Positions 24,929 through 37,280 are shown, counted from the first letter of the stretch. The stretch: 64,000 nt of DNA from Ulota crispa (GCA_963920765.1 OY987242.1:27056002-27120001); one strand, 5' to 3'. Numbers and translations are program-made. The notes: generated by a model from the sequence alone, not told the origin.

Positions 24929-25156
24929 TTTAATCCATAAAGGATTGATGTGTCGCTGCGCCGCTGCAATCAGTACAATATGGGGTATTTTTCTTGTATT
25001 TGGAATGGATTCACACCGGCCTCTACTACAATTGAGATCAACAAAGAAGTTGGAGAATAAATCAAAACTTGAGATCCCAAACTAAAACTTCTTACTGGTA
25101 GCAAATACCGATTATATGACAACGTATATACTATGCCCTATGGTCCTTTAAGGGCT
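24929..25156. mobile_element. MITE family G, copy (about 230 bp)
   Basis: It runs from TTAATCCATAAAGGATT to GGTCCTTTAAGGGCTAA and shares CTTGTATTTGGAATGGATTC, GAGATCAACAAAGAAG and AACTAAAACTTCTT with 28142-28376. A shorter relative is at 11624-11764. Degenerate TTAA-type ends relate it to the TTAA-bounded elements. Confidence 0.7.
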
Positions 25157-26426
25157 AAACCCTTCATGCTTGTAAGAACCAAATTGCATATTTCCATACC
25201 AATTTAGTCAAGTAAAGTGGTCTTAAAGGTTCTTTGAAGATGATGCAAATGTTTTTGGAAAGTAGAGAGTCATTTCTACATCATGGTAGGACTCAATTGC
25301 TTTAGCAAAAAAATGGAGCCTTTTTTATATATATTTCAAAGAAATAGAGGGTAGATTTGTTTTGTCCTTGGTTGCACATAAAGAAACCACGTGAAATAGG
25401 CAACATTAAAGTTTATATACAGAGCTTGAGTGGACAAAATTCATGAAGCTTAGAAGCACTAGTTCTCCCTTGGTCCCCTCACAACTTTGATTTTTACTTC
25501 TATTACAAAAGAGGCAACATCTCTTGCATTGTGGTTCCAGGTTCCTTGTTGGCTTGGCTTGAAGCTTAGAATTTCCTTTCCACTCATAGAGTTATATTTT
25601 TGAACACTACATGATAGAGAATTCTAAATTAGAAGAATATAGCCTCTATTACACTATTTTGTTTTGACAAATCAAATTAATCTTGATTTATATAAACTTG
25701 AAAATGTACAATTAGATTTTTATGCAACTTTGTGAGATAGTACACAATTGTGTCTTTGTCAATACCTTGTGATTACTGTGCTAAATTGCATAACAACAAA
25801 ATAAAACTTGAATATGTTCTTATGTAGGGGACATTTTCAACCCCTTGAATGGCCATCTACCACAAATCATTAGAAATTCAAATGTAAAATTCTCCATATA
25901 CAATAGTTTTTGTATGTGCAATTTGTGATTATTCATTTGTAGCTCTAAATTCCTACGTCTAGATGAAAGTACAAAAACAACAGTACAAAATAGAGTTTGC
26001 TCAAAATAATAATAAAAAAACAAAATCAATTTAAAATTCAAAGTTTGCTATCACAACAAGTCCTTGCAAGTCAATAATTATGGTTAAATATGAGCGAGTA
26101 CACAACACACAGCTTCATTTTTGGAATTGAGGACAAAGATTCACCTATTCAAATCTTGAAGTTCAGATGTTCTTGTTGCTTACCATTGTTTCATTGAAAA
26201 TTAAGGCTGAGCTTAACTTGAAGTAGCCCATCTAACCTCCCATAAGACCTCTTTAAAAAAAGAGCAGATTCTCATTAGTTGCAAAAGATTTTACATCTTT
26301 GTGTGTTTACATATTATTACTTAAAGTTCTCTTCAATTTTGCATGCATCTAAGTTTGGAATGACTAACGTTTGATGTTGATAGAAAGAAGGTGATATATC
26401 TTACAAAGTTGAGAAATCCTCAACCA
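25157..26426. other. AT-rich intergenic DNA, no gene seen
   Basis: Short frames only. No homology recognised. Confidence 0.45.
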
Positions 26427-26666
26427 AACACGATATTCATTAATTTGGGAAACGGCAATTCTCAATTTGTATGTCTCCTTAATATGAAATTCTCATCTTA
26501 ATCTTGTTTGGCACACTTGTGAGAAAACAACTAATACTTTATAGACAGATGTCTCAATCTGAATTAGTCATGAAGAAGTGGATATAAAATAGGCGTGGCA
26601 TGAAATGAAAATGTGGCCAGAAGTCCCAAAATGTGCTGGAATTCCCAAATTAATGAATATTGTGTT
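26427..26666. mobile_element. MITE with 25-bp terminal inverted repeats
   Basis: The left end AACACGATATTCATTAATTT continuing GGGAA matches the reversed right end AACACAATATTCATTAATTT continuing GGGAA, 24 of 25 positions. The 240-bp body is non-coding. Superfamily is undetermined. Confidence 0.82.
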
Positions 26667-27607
26667 ACCGACTACTTCCATAAACAAAAATTGAAAAGGG
26701 AATGCTGAATTGTGAACAGGGATCCCTAATTTGTGAGCAGTGATCCTAGATTTTTTTTGTCAAAATTTACATTTACTTATAAAAGTGTATAGGGTCTTAT
26801 AGTTGTGCATCATAAACGTTCATCTCTTGCTATTTTTTAAGCTTTTCATTTGATTTTGAGCTCAAAATTGGTTCTTGCTCACAAAATCTTGACTCACCAC
26901 TCATGGGCTCACTGTTTTACGCGCACAAAATAGCGTTGTCCAAATTGAAAGCAATTGCTCTTTGGCTAATAGGTCTATTAGGGTTCAATTGGGTGCAAGC
27001 AAGGTTTTTTTTTTGGGCAATTAAAAGGCCATTTGCCTCTAAAGTAAAGGTGAGCTTCAGCCTATAGGAAAAAAAAGGGGGGGGGAATTTTTTTCAAAAA
27101 AATGTTAGATTGCAATAATGAAAATTGCATTGCAACTTAGGCTTTTATAAAATTCTTATCAACTTGAAAATTGATGCCATCATTTTGAAATTATTTGAGG
27201 TGTTACCCAATCCCATTCCATGCAATAATTATGTAATGCCAATTGTTATTTGGATATTTTCAAAAAATGGCCAATGAACACTTTTACCTACAAAATAAAA
27301 CCCAAGATGCTACAAAAATCCATACATAGGAGCCACCTTCAACTCCAACCACAAATAGTATATAGCCTGCAAGCTACAAACTATTTTCAAAAAATGCCAC
27401 AGCCATTGATCAGAACTCGGATCAGAAAACCAAAAAATAAACCCTGGGTGCAGGAAAAGAAGAGGGCAAGGGTGTGGGAGAGGGAGATGCTGCTGCAGCT
27501 GCTGCTCCAGTGCCTGTAATTGACAAAGGAATGCTGCTCCATGCTGAAATCTACAAACGGCTACGGCAACTTCCCAAATCCAGTGCAGCAGACGACTACG
27601 AGGTACC

Positions 27608-27944
27608 TCTCCACATACACCAACCATGTTTGTTGGCTCTTGACGACAGGGGTAGGAGGTTTTGCATTGAGAGAAGGTACTTTGAGGAAGTTGCCATAGA
27701 TATCTTACTCAAATATCAAGTCATCTTACAACCAGCTCTTTTTTTTTCGGCACCAAAGTGTCACTTATCCCCTCCACATACACCAACCATGTTTGTTGGC
27801 TCTTGACGACAGGGGTAGGAGGTTTTGCATTGAGAGAAGGTACTTTGAGGAAGTTGCCATAGATATCTTACTCAAATATCAAGTCATCTTACAACCAGCC
27901 CTTTTTTTTTCGGCACCAAAGTGTCACTTGTCCCCTCCACATTG
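27608..27944. repeat. 163-bp tandem duplication
   Basis: CTCCACATACACCAACCATG, GACGACAGGGGTAGGAGG, TTTGAGGAAGTTGCCATAG and GGCACCAAAGTGTCACTT occur in two nearly identical consecutive copies (ATGs at 27626 and 27789), with the start of a third unit at about 27934. In one frame a unit reads LLALDDRGRRFCIERRYFEE, so it may contain duplicated coding remnant. The few differences suggest a recent event. Confidence 0.92.
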
Positions 27945-28141
27945 GAATAAAATTGGAGGGATAAAAGTCTAGTGGTGGAAACTAGCACTTTGGTGTTAAA
28001 AAAAAAAGGCTACTTACAACACATCTAAAGGATATCAGATTTTTTTGGTAAGATTTTTTTTAGTTGTCCATTATGTGTATGATATTGGTTATAGAGGAGT
28101 ATAAAAAATATCTAGCTCATGTTCTCAAGAAGCCCAATGAG

Positions 28142-28376
28142 GTTAACCTTAAATGTTTGAGCATGCCGTTATAACCAGTACAATACAAGATATTTTCCTT
28201 GTATTTGGAATGGATTCACACATTTACTACATTTGAGATTAATAAAGAAGTTGAAATATAGATCAATACAGTCCTAGTGAGCTATTTAAGATCCCAAATT
28301 AAAACTTCTTGATGACCTTAAATACCAATTACATGGCAATGTATCTTCTATGCCATGGGGACGTTTAAGGGTAAAG
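28142..28376. mobile_element. MITE family G, copy (about 235 bp)
   Basis: It matches 24929-25156 throughout, from TTAACCTTAAATGTTTGAGC to GGACGTTTAAGGGTAA, including CTTGTATTTGGAATGGATTC. It lies between the two segments of the decayed poly-Q fragment. Confidence 0.7.
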
Positions 28377-29267
28377 ACTTCATTGAAACAGTTTGCATAT
28401 CCGATAACATTTGCAGATAGTTCTTGATTGATAATGTTATGAAGGACAGTAAGAGTGTAGACTGTTGCTCAATGATGTTCACAAGCTTTGAACAAAGGAC
28501 ATGTTTCCAATCATAAAGATAAAGGATATATCGTCTGTATGACAATATGTGGTTAAGAACTTGTTTGCTAGAATGCTACAAGTACATAATCTCTTTGTAA
28601 CATAGTTGCTTGTTAGAATTTTTGTTGGACAAGTGACGTGCACCCTCAAATGACCGCCAGTAAGATTTCAAAAAATGGATGAAACTACTCATTTGTAAAT
28701 CAAGTCATTTTGGTGATTTCCATTTGAGTGTTTTTTTTGGCACATCTAGTGTTTTTTCAAGGGGTTTTGTGTTTTTATCCAATTTTTTTCTCAATTTTGT
28801 TTGGTGTTGAGGTTACCAAATCAGACATCACCTTCACATGTGACATTTTGAGAGATCCAACGGAAGTAGAGTATGAGGATGTTGTGTGTGTGTTTGTATG
28901 TATGGGTGCAGAAAAAGAGAAGCAAGACAAGCAGTTCATATTTCTTTGGAGCGACGACAAAGCCCGTGCGGTTTCGGTGGCTGAACAAGCTTACGAGTTC
29001 CTGGAGGAAGCGATCCAAGCTATGGAGGCACCGCTACAACAGCTATAGCAACAGTAATAGCAACAGCAACAACACCAGCAACAGTAACAACAAGCAGCTG
29101 CACAAGCAAGCGGCCTTGCCTGCTGCACCAGCAGAGACTTCTCAGAGTGGGTTACCGGAGATGGCCAATTCCTATGGAGCCCCCGAGGGTACATTGAGTG
29201 CTGAATGCTGTAATTTCTGATACGTCACACTACTTTCAAATTTCAATGCTAACCAAGGTTTTATCTA

Positions 29268-29350
29268 AGGATGGTTGTTCTACATGTGCACTTTTCAAGC
29301 AAGAGCGTACTGTTCACATTAGGAGGCGTCAAAATAAGGAGGGGTCAAGA
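29268..29350. repeat. Direct repeat partner of 30637-30716
   Basis: Both copies contain TTCTACATGTG, CAAGCAAGAGC, CACATTAGGAGG, GTCAA and AGATTAGG in order. The second copy abuts the right end of the MITE at 30273-30635. Confidence 0.75.
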
Positions 29351-30272
29351 TTAGGGTCATTAACCCTTTAGAGACCACCAAACCATATTTTGGTTTGGGA
29401 GAGTGGTTTTTGGCTTATAGAGTAAAATTGCTCAACAATTTGGAAACCAGTCTTGAAGAATGCTTGTGCTCACAAGAATTTTGCATCCAACCAAATAAAA
29501 CACAATGAAAACAAGCATGTGAGTTGATAAACAATGATATTTATACGGCATAGTCTCAAAATACGTATCCATATTTGGTCAAAGATGGATCAAAGCAACA
29601 ACACAATGCATCAAACATCCAAGAAGAAAGTCAAATTTCAATTGTGCGGTCCTAAAAATTTTCAAATTCCTCAAGAAATATGCTTGTATTGTTTCTCTAT
29701 ACGGTAGTAGCATAATTGTAATATTTGAAGATCTATTGAAATGGTGCTATCATTTCATATTAAAAATTTGTTATCCTACATTTAAGGCCAATTCTTTATT
29801 GTTTTCACCAATTGGATTTTCCACAGCATTTGTTAATATTTTAGTAAAACTGTTTTTGGGTAGCAAATAAAGTGGGAATTTAGACCCTTTTTGTCCACTT
29901 AGCTACACCTTGTGATTGCTATTTTTGTCCATTTTGTGTGAAACTAGTCTTAATGGAAAGATGATAAACCCTACTTTTTAGAAATATAAGGCTCTTCTCA
30001 AGCAAAGCATGTATGAAGGAGTAATATCCAAAACTACACAAGCATGAAAACTAGAGATTTTCCACCTACAACTCACTCAATCATTATAATATTTCACCTT
30101 TAATGGTGGATCTTGTTGAAATCTTGATACTTTGCAAGGAACAAGGTATTCTTCCCATTTGTATAGTTAGATTATTAAAATTAGGTCCATATTTGATTTA
30201 GTTATTTATCCAAGTTTACTACCATGGTTTCTAATGGATTTTGTGAAAATGTGTGTGGTCTTTAAAGGGTTA

Positions 30273-30635
30273 AGGGGTGGTTCACATCAAGTCCCACATC
30301 TCTTTTTGCAAGTCCCATGTCAACATCAAATCCCAACTTTGTTGAGTTATTTAGGGCAAAGTGGAATACTAAAGAAAATTATGAATATCTTATGTAAAAT
30401 ATTGGTGGGACTTGGGTTGAAAGTTGGGTTTAGGAAAAATGGTTGATCCAAACCTTGAGTGAAGTTCCACCCTTTTTGGTGCCAAAATTTTCAAAAAGTG
30501 TTTGCCATGTGAGCAAAATACAATAAAAAAGAATGTGGGACTTGTATTGTGAAGCGTCATGTTCCAACTTTCAACACTAAACCAACCAAACACTCAAATT
30601 TTAGTGGGACATGAGATGTAGTGTGAACTACCCCT
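30273..30635. mobile_element. MITE with AGGGGTGGTTCACA inverted termini
   Basis: The left end AGGGGTGGTTCACATCAAG pairs with the right end read in reverse, AGGGGTAGTTCACACTACA. Both ends also carry GTCCCAC/GTGGGAC motifs. The 363-bp body is non-coding; the reading frames across it are composition noise. Confidence 0.7.
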
Positions 30636-30716
30636 ATGGATGGCTATTCTACATGTGTACTTTCTAAGCAAGAGCATAGGCTCCACATTAGGAGGTGTCA
30701 AAGATTAGGGAGTGTC

Positions 30717-32370
30717 AAGATAACTTGGAACTTTTGCAAGAAGATTGATTAGCTAGGTTTTTGAAAGTAAGCTGGAAATTTTTGGTAATCAATTATGTCA
30801 TTAAAGATTACTTTTTATAGGTTTTTGAGTATCCAAAGAGAGGGGCTACATTTTTTAATTCTTTTGGATGTTTGGAATCCCTTCTATTGAGCATCTCTTC
30901 GTTACCACTAAAATGGGATAAATTTGCATGTAGTTACGAAAATGAAGTGGAAGTTCTTTTTTGGTTTTAAATTTAGATATGAAATGTGTGTTATCCAAGA
31001 TTTCAATGTTCTCTTGCAATTTCTAATGTTGAAAGTAACTATTGTAAATTGTGTCTCCTATTTTGCAGGAGTAAATGTTTTTATTTCCTTTTTTGACAAA
31101 TAGCTTGTAAGGAGTATCATTCATGTTATTTTCATGTTAGTGGAAGTGCCACACAATTTTCCTTCTTATAAAGTATTCCCCAAAATATAATAAGGAATTA
31201 AAATCCTAGTTTGTTCTTTTTTTTCCAGTTGACCAAATGACTAAATTGTTAAACCAATGAATACTGTGTCTCACTTCCCAACTCCACAAGGTCAAGTTCA
31301 ACGTTGGATTCTCCGTTGAATTTCATCTTTGTTAGATTGTGATGATAAATAGAAGCACTAAAAAGGGTTCAAGAATTATGAAACGTGGGACTTGGTTTCA
31401 ATTTCACCCCAATCTTGGAGTCTCACTCTCTTAACACTAAATTTCTATAAATTTCTAGGCATTTATAAATGTAATAGAATTTGAGACTTGGAACTTGGCA
31501 CCAACCATCCAATACATAGAAGAAATCCATTTTATTATCAACCGCGATAGTACTTGTGAATAAGTTCAAGTAAATTTTCCCATTGAGGTTGTCAACCCAA
31601 AAGCATGAACTAATCAAGAACTTGTTTTTAGTCACGTTAAGAACTTTGGAGTCACATGTCTTAAAAGGGTTAGACATGCAGGGTCCCAGAAAAGCTTTTC
31701 GTGTGCACATTCCATAATAATAATAAAAATAATAATGATTTATGTCAAAGTTTCTTTTGTGAATGTCAATAACCTTTTTCTTTTCAAGCTTTTTTCTTAA
31801 GTGACCAGGAACAAGGTCCCTCTATCTTAAAAAAAATCATTTAGTTTTATTCATAACTTAGAACATTGCAATGTTTAGGGCCTCATATTGGTTGAAGCAA
31901 TGAGCTTCAATTAATAAGTTTGAAGCTTGGTCTAACAAGAAGTGTAATTAGGAGTTAAACAACTAGCTTAAAATAATCTATTGTAATTGCAACACCTTGT
32001 TATGTATTTGGAGCAACACATATCTACTTCATCTCAAAGAAGTAGATTGGAATCTTGTTACATTACAAAAATTAGTGTTTTGTGGTCAGACTGTGTTAGC
32101 ATTCCCACTTTCCACTCATGTATTTGCTCCTCCAGCATATTCTCAAATTTAACACCATTTTATAACCTAGTGAAAAAGATTGATCTAGTGCAATATGAAA
32201 CAATATTGTGTACTATCTCAAAAATAAAAATTTAGGAAACAAAAACAATGAATGTTAGAATCATTTACTAGTAGAGCAAATCATTTAAGTCTTGCAACAA
32301 CAAGAGAACTTAAACATTGATTAAGCCTGAGTTGCTTATTTTGAATGACCCAAAGCCTAATCCAACACTC
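30717..32370. other. AT-rich intergenic DNA, no gene seen
   Basis: Only short frames without recognisable homology. Confidence 0.45.
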
Positions 32371-32688
32371 TAAGGTAGGAGCACCCATAAGCGTTAGTTT
32401 AAGGGTTTTGAACATGATGAGTATTAATTAACAACTAGCAAATTATAAGATCCTATTAGGAACAGATAAATAATGATTTTGCACACTCAAATGTATTATT
32501 TGGATATTGTGAGAATAAGTTGTGAATTTTTAAAGAGCAAATTGCCATTGCACCCATAACCAACACTAAGGTTTCATGTTCACATGTTGTACATCCTTGT
32601 AATTACATTTATTCATTTCCACAAATTTTCCAAGATTTTAGAGGTGGCAGTTATGGGGACACTAACGCTTATGGGTGTTCCTACCTTA
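32371..32688. mobile_element. MITE family A, uninterrupted copy
   Basis: The 318-bp element has inverted termini TAAGGTAGGAGCACCCATAA and, reversed at the right, TAAGGTAGGAACACCCATAA, continuing GCGTTAG on both sides. Its interior (TTGGATATTGTGAGAATAAG, ACATGTTGTACATCCTTG) matches the element at 37724-38174. A TA-rich junction fits a Tc1/mariner-type target, as does the position of the second copy beside a Tc1-type transposase. Confidence 0.88.
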
Positions 32689-35600
32689 TATGTCTTTCCT
32701 TTTGTTCTACTTTGTTGTGTTCACTTGTAAAAGCTATTTTTATTTTTATTTTGTTTTTTGTTTTAACATATTTGTAGAATTTCAACTCCTCCCAATGGCT
32801 AAATACTTTACATGTTGGATTCTAATTAGGAAATGTCTAGCCTTGTTGAATAGTATAGTGCACCATTGTGAAAGTACATGTGTATGATCGATGAGCAGGT
32901 AGGCATACCACTAAATATAGGAATTGTTTGCTTTAAACTACTTTGTATATATCATCTCCATTCTTATGTAAATACATGCATGTACTAGAGTTTTCAGTGT
33001 ACTCTGAATGTGATATTTAGTATTACACACAGTAATTTAAGTAGCAATTTTTGAAGAAGGGTATAAAAAATATTATTACATATCCTATGTTTTATATCAC
33101 ACTAATTTATGTACAACAATAATATGGAGCGCTCCTCAAAACACCTCATATAGCAAAATCAAAATTTTTAATCAATTAAGAACCAGACTTTGAACATTAT
33201 ACTTTTAGATTCACATGAAAAAAACACACATTCTAGTGTCAAATATTTCCAAAGTTTGTCAAGCAAGTTTGACAAGCAATGCTTCTAAAATTAGTTGCCA
33301 AAACCTTATGCTTTGCTCACCTTCAAGCAACTTTTTGTAACAAAACTTTGGATATTGATTGAAAATAAGAATACTTTTAATAATTTGAGGTTTAATTTGC
33401 AAATAAAAGTTATCCACTCTAAGGTTAATAGCTTCCAAAATTCATTGAGTAATGTCTTTTTAAATCCTTGGCCAAAGCTTGGAACCCACTTTTAAACAAT
33501 TCAAAGACCATGATTTTGGATTTTGATTAATCAAAAAAATGGATTTTGAATTATTTATTGATGGATTTTTGTATAAAAAATCATCCGTTCTACAATAAAT
33601 AAATAAATCAAGATCCATTATGAATACGGTAGTACATGGCATTGCCTGGCACAATTTGAAAATCATAGCATAATACTTGACTATCAAGCCAGAAGAATTT
33701 CAAAGTAATTATTCTAGTGAGTCTCAAACGAGAATGAATTGATATTTGGCCTTTTTAATATATTCTCCAATGAGCGCTTGAATTCTCATTGCGTCTCAAA
33801 TTTCATGACTTATCTATATTATACTAGTACACCCTACATATTTGTTGTACCAACGGGGTCATGTCTTCCATGGCCCCTACGACATGGCCCTTGGTTCACA
33901 TTGAAAAATGTCTTATGGAATAAATAAACTCAAATTATGTTTTAGATTCAAATCAATTTGTCTCTTCATCTCCCTCCCCATCCCTTTGTATCTAAATTTC
34001 AAATTCAAGTTGGAAAAAGATTCAATGTGTTCTACCATAGATAACCTTTCACACCCAATGCCCATGTTCACTTTGTCCCTTGGGCCTCCACCAATTGAAC
34101 AACAGACATAATGCAAACCAAGTCTATTATTATATAAGAAAGGTTGGTGTGTCTGTCTCACGATAAAAGTGTCTCATGATATAATGATGTGTCATGCTTT
34201 AAATTCTCTATTAACATCACAATTTCTAATAGAGAGGGAAAAAAAGAGAGAAAAAAGCACTCAAAAGGTGAAACATCACAAAGAGAGAGGAAAGGGCACC
34301 CAAAGTGAGGGTGAAAAGTCATTGGGAAATGCAAATAGTCATTGGAATTTTAAAAGTCATTTGGAATTGCAAAGAGTCATTAAAATTCTCAAATTTGATG
34401 TCTTGAAGCATTATAAGTTTGAAAATCTCTATAGCATTGAGGTGTCTCTATGTTCCTCAAATTTTGAAACTCAAGGAAAGGGGAGGGAGAGGAAGAGGTA
34501 GCAAAAGGGTGGGTAATAAGTCACATAAAAAAGTTGTACGCGAAGTGCGTGGAGCACATTAGTTCTCAATAAAATACATGATAAACATCACATAAAAATG
34601 ACAATGAGTGGATTTTGCAGGTGCATATGGATTTTTGTTATTGTTGTTGATTCACATAAATTGGTGTAAATATATCCTTCATTTAGTGTCAATGTTTACA
34701 AAAACTTTATCTTACATATGACAATGTAAGTAGCACTATATCATGTAGCAAACACTATTTAGTACTAGTGACACTATAAAATTTATAACACTAATACCAT
34801 ATTAATGTAGGTGGTTTTGTTATTTTTCTAACTTTAATTTATCACTAGTGTGGCTATGTGCCGTTGGCCCAATTTTCACCCCCTCCACTGGTACACGCAC
34901 ATGTGGGCAAAATCCTAGCTTTTGGTGCCTAATGCAAGTTATTTGGGTCACTTTTTGGGAGCTAGGGCCCGTACGCGAGAGAGCTGAGACTCACATACAG
35001 ACCCCCTGCCGAACGGAAATTTGGTTGCAAAGGCAAGTGGGGGCAAGAAAAAAGTGGAAACCATTGAAAGTTTACGGATGCATGTGCTTCTTTGGGTGCT
35101 AAAAAGGGCCCAGTCAGATTCGCACTGCCAGATTAGTTTCTGTTCCCATGTGCGAGGGCCACATGCCCCCCATGCCATTTCTTCATGCCACCCATGGTTA
35201 AATTAGTACTCTACTTTAGTTTTAAGTGGACATCTAAATTTTACTTTAGTTGAACTTGTACTCTACCCTATTTTACAAATAACTTGTCTCTGGCCAATCA
35301 ATAATTTTCTTAATTTTCAATCCATGAAAAAATTTGAAATTCAATAGTTTTCTCATTGTAAGCCCAAATGTCACAAAACCAAACCCATGCACCCCTACTT
35401 GCTGAGAGGTTTTCCAACGGTACCAAGCACGCAACAAAGGGACACACAGTCCGAGAGATCTTAATATGACAAACATCCAAACCAAATGATTTAACTTTTA
35501 ACTTATAGATTGTTCATGTTGAATGTAATTTTTAAACTTAGTATGGGTATACGTATGTAAAGTGTGATGTTATATCAGTACATGCTGTACATATGTTGTG

Positions 35601-36039
35601 AATTTAAAATCATCTTAACAATTATGAATGACTACATTGACTTGGAAAATGTTAAAAATTACAATGTTACAGGGGTTTAAAAATAGAACGGCTTATAAAT
35701 ATCAAAATACGTCATCCATTTTTATTTCGTAAAGGCATTATTGAAAATAGGATTTTAATTACTCAAAATCAATGTAAAAATACGATTCTTTATATATGAG
35801 ACTTGTTATTTTTAAACACACCATAAGTTGTTCTTTTACTAAAACTCAGAGAGTAAAATTATCGTATTCCAAACTCATTTGTACTCTCATTATCACAACT
35901 CTATTAAAAGGAAGTTCCATACATTTGTGATAAGAAGGAATTAAAAAAACGCGTAGAATGGATTTGAGGCACCCTAATTTTTTCTTTAATGTCACTTTTT
36001 TCTTACGTGGTAACTCTACCGACCTCCATATTATCACAA
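32689..36039. other. Gene-poor DNA with a GC-richer island at about 34850-35210
   Basis: No gene is recognised. The island contains an 84-codon frame (34848-35102) and overlapping frames on the other strand, none resembling a known protein. The purine-rich patch at about 34230-34500 (GAGAGGGAAAAAAAGAGAG) is low complexity. Confidence 0.4.
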
Positions 36040-36115
36040 TCGTTTTCGGCGCGTATGCCGTTTATAGAACTGGCAGTTGACGACTTAGGGTTTCGCTGCT
36101 TTCTAGGGTTTCGAG
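36040..36115 (+). promoter_or_regulatory. Two telo-box motifs, probable promoter of a snoRNA transcription unit
   Basis: TTAGGGTTT at 36085-36093 and CTAGGGTTT at 36103-36111 are reverse telo-boxes (AAACCCTAA), elements typical of plant ribosomal-protein and snoRNA promoters. They lie about 0.7 kb upstream of the box C/D candidates on the same strand. The transcription start is not determined. Confidence 0.5.
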
Positions 36116-36746
36116 CTCCTCTCCAATGCCTTTATATTCTCCGCTCTCCTCCTTCGAACTACATCTTCGTAGTCGGCAGCTTTGTTCGGGGCAAGCAATA
36201 TTGTCCTCGCGCAGAGAAACGTGTAGGATGTAGTGTTTTGATGTCTTTATGCCCTCTTGGAGTTTCTCGCTGTTAGTTTTCTGTACTGAAAGAGGTTTTG
36301 TGATTGTTTTGTTGCTCTTGTAAACAAGTTTATGGCTGGTAGTGTTCTGAATTGAAAGAGGTTTTGTGATTGTTTTATTGTTTTTGTAACAAAAGGCCTC
36401 TGGTATCTGGTGCTGCCTGAGCAAGCCTTGTGCTTTGTAATGATGCAGCGCCTCGTAAAGGTAGCCGATATGGAAACGGTCAGGCGCGACGTGGGCTGGG
36501 CTATCCCTTCACCATTACTTATGTCCTGTCCATAGTAGATAAATTTCTTAGGAGTCTCTTTTGTTTTGTGCGTCTGCCTGTGATGGTACCTCTACGGGCG
36601 CAGTTGCAAACGGAGCTGGGACCTTGCTTGACAAGGAGAACCTCCCTAGTATTCCCTTGCATTTCTATGACGCTTATCTGTACACTGAGGTTCTCTATAT
36701 CCACTTTTGTATGTCGAGTCCTTCACAGAACCATGTGTGTAAGGAA

Positions 36747-36803
36747 GTGATGAGGAAGAATTGTCGCCCCAGTCCTATGCGGGCAAATATGCTCCCTGAG
36801 GAT
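36747..36803 (+). ncRNA. Possible box C/D snoRNA (weak)
   Basis: A perfect C box GTGATGA (36747-36753) is followed 42 bases later by a D box CTGA (36796-36799), a normal spacing. The terminal stem is poor and I cannot match the guide next to the D box to rRNA. Its position upstream of a better snoRNA is the main support. Confidence 0.3.
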
Positions 36804-36867
36804 TGACTCTTTACTTTTCTGATTCTTACATGGTGGAAATATTAGGTCGCTTGTTGTGTATTGCTTA

Positions 36868-36948
36868 GAGAACCGGTGATGTAATATGATCCGAAAACAT
36901 CTGATATCTGTGATGTGTAATTATCACCATCTTTCGACTGAGGTTCTC
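36868..36948 (+). ncRNA. Box C/D snoRNA, predicted guide for 25S rRNA (snR60/U80-like)
   Basis: This is a textbook C/D architecture. A 7-bp terminal stem GAGAACC / GGTTCTC (36868-36874 with 36942-36948) encloses C box GTGATGT (36876-36882), D' box CTGA (36901-36904), C' box GTGATGT (36910-36916) and D box CTGA (36938-36941). The guide TCACCATCTTTCG (36924-36936) is complementary to the conserved 25S/28S segment CGAAAGATGGTGA. By the D+5 rule the base pairing with T36933 is an adenosine in CGAAAG, a known methylation region served by yeast snR60 and animal U80 (from memory). The D' guide has no target I recognise. The unit probably belongs to a snoRNA cluster transcribed from about 36.1 kb. 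Confidence 0.8.
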
Positions 36949-36996
36949 GAAGCTCCTAATGCGAATTTACGTAGTCCTGTTCTGAAAGTTGTTAGT

Positions 36997-37139
36997 GATC
37001 GGATGAAGTATCGTCTACTTGAAATATTTCAGTCGTGCTGCTAAGTCTGATCTGTAAATACATGCGTTGTTGGAGGTGATAAACGTCTGCTTTCAACGAC
37101 TTGGCTCGTACATCCGAAGATACAGCAACCTCCACAAAT
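36997..37139 (+). ncRNA. Possible box H/ACA snoRNA
   Basis: Two hairpins are separated by an A-rich hinge. Hairpin 1 closes with GATCGGA (36997-37003) and TCTGATC (37046-37052). Hairpin 2 closes with GGAGGT (37072-37077) and ACCTCC (37128-37133) and is followed at once by ACA (37134-37136) and three bases. The hinge TGTAAATACATGC lacks a perfect ANANNA H box. No pseudouridylation pocket was matched to rRNA. Confidence 0.35.
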
Positions 37140-37280
37140 GAGTCTATCTGTATCTAGCTCAGAAAAATGACGATGTAAAGAATATGACAAATCAAAGCTG
37201 ACAATGTAGAAAATATGACATCACAGCAAAAAAAGTTTAACATCAAAGTTTTGAGAGCACGAAGTAACACATAAGCTAGC

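Larger units (their letters stand above)
27474..29219 (+). pseudogene. Decayed poly-glutamine gene fragment, family unknown
   Basis: Two protein-like segments lie on this strand. The first (about 27476-27603) reads an alanine run, then VPVIDKGMLLHAEIYKRL and LPKSSAADDYE, ending at a possible donor (GAG|GTACCT). The second (about 28812-29045) follows a possible acceptor and reads VTKSDITFTCDILRDPTE, FIFLWSDDKARAVSVAEQ and YEFLEEAIQAME. It then enters a CAA/CAG tract interrupted by TAG 29046, TAA 29055, TAG 29058 and TAA 29085. After the tract the more protein-like text (AALPAAPAETSQSGLPEM) is in another frame, implying a frameshift within the repeat. The stops sit among Gln codons, as C-to-T changes would give. 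I do not recognise the family; the two segments may not belong together. Confidence 0.5.

Noticed and set aside
34848-35178. Opposed 84- and 76-codon ORFs in a GC-richer island
   Set aside because: No recognisable motif, and both strands are open by composition.
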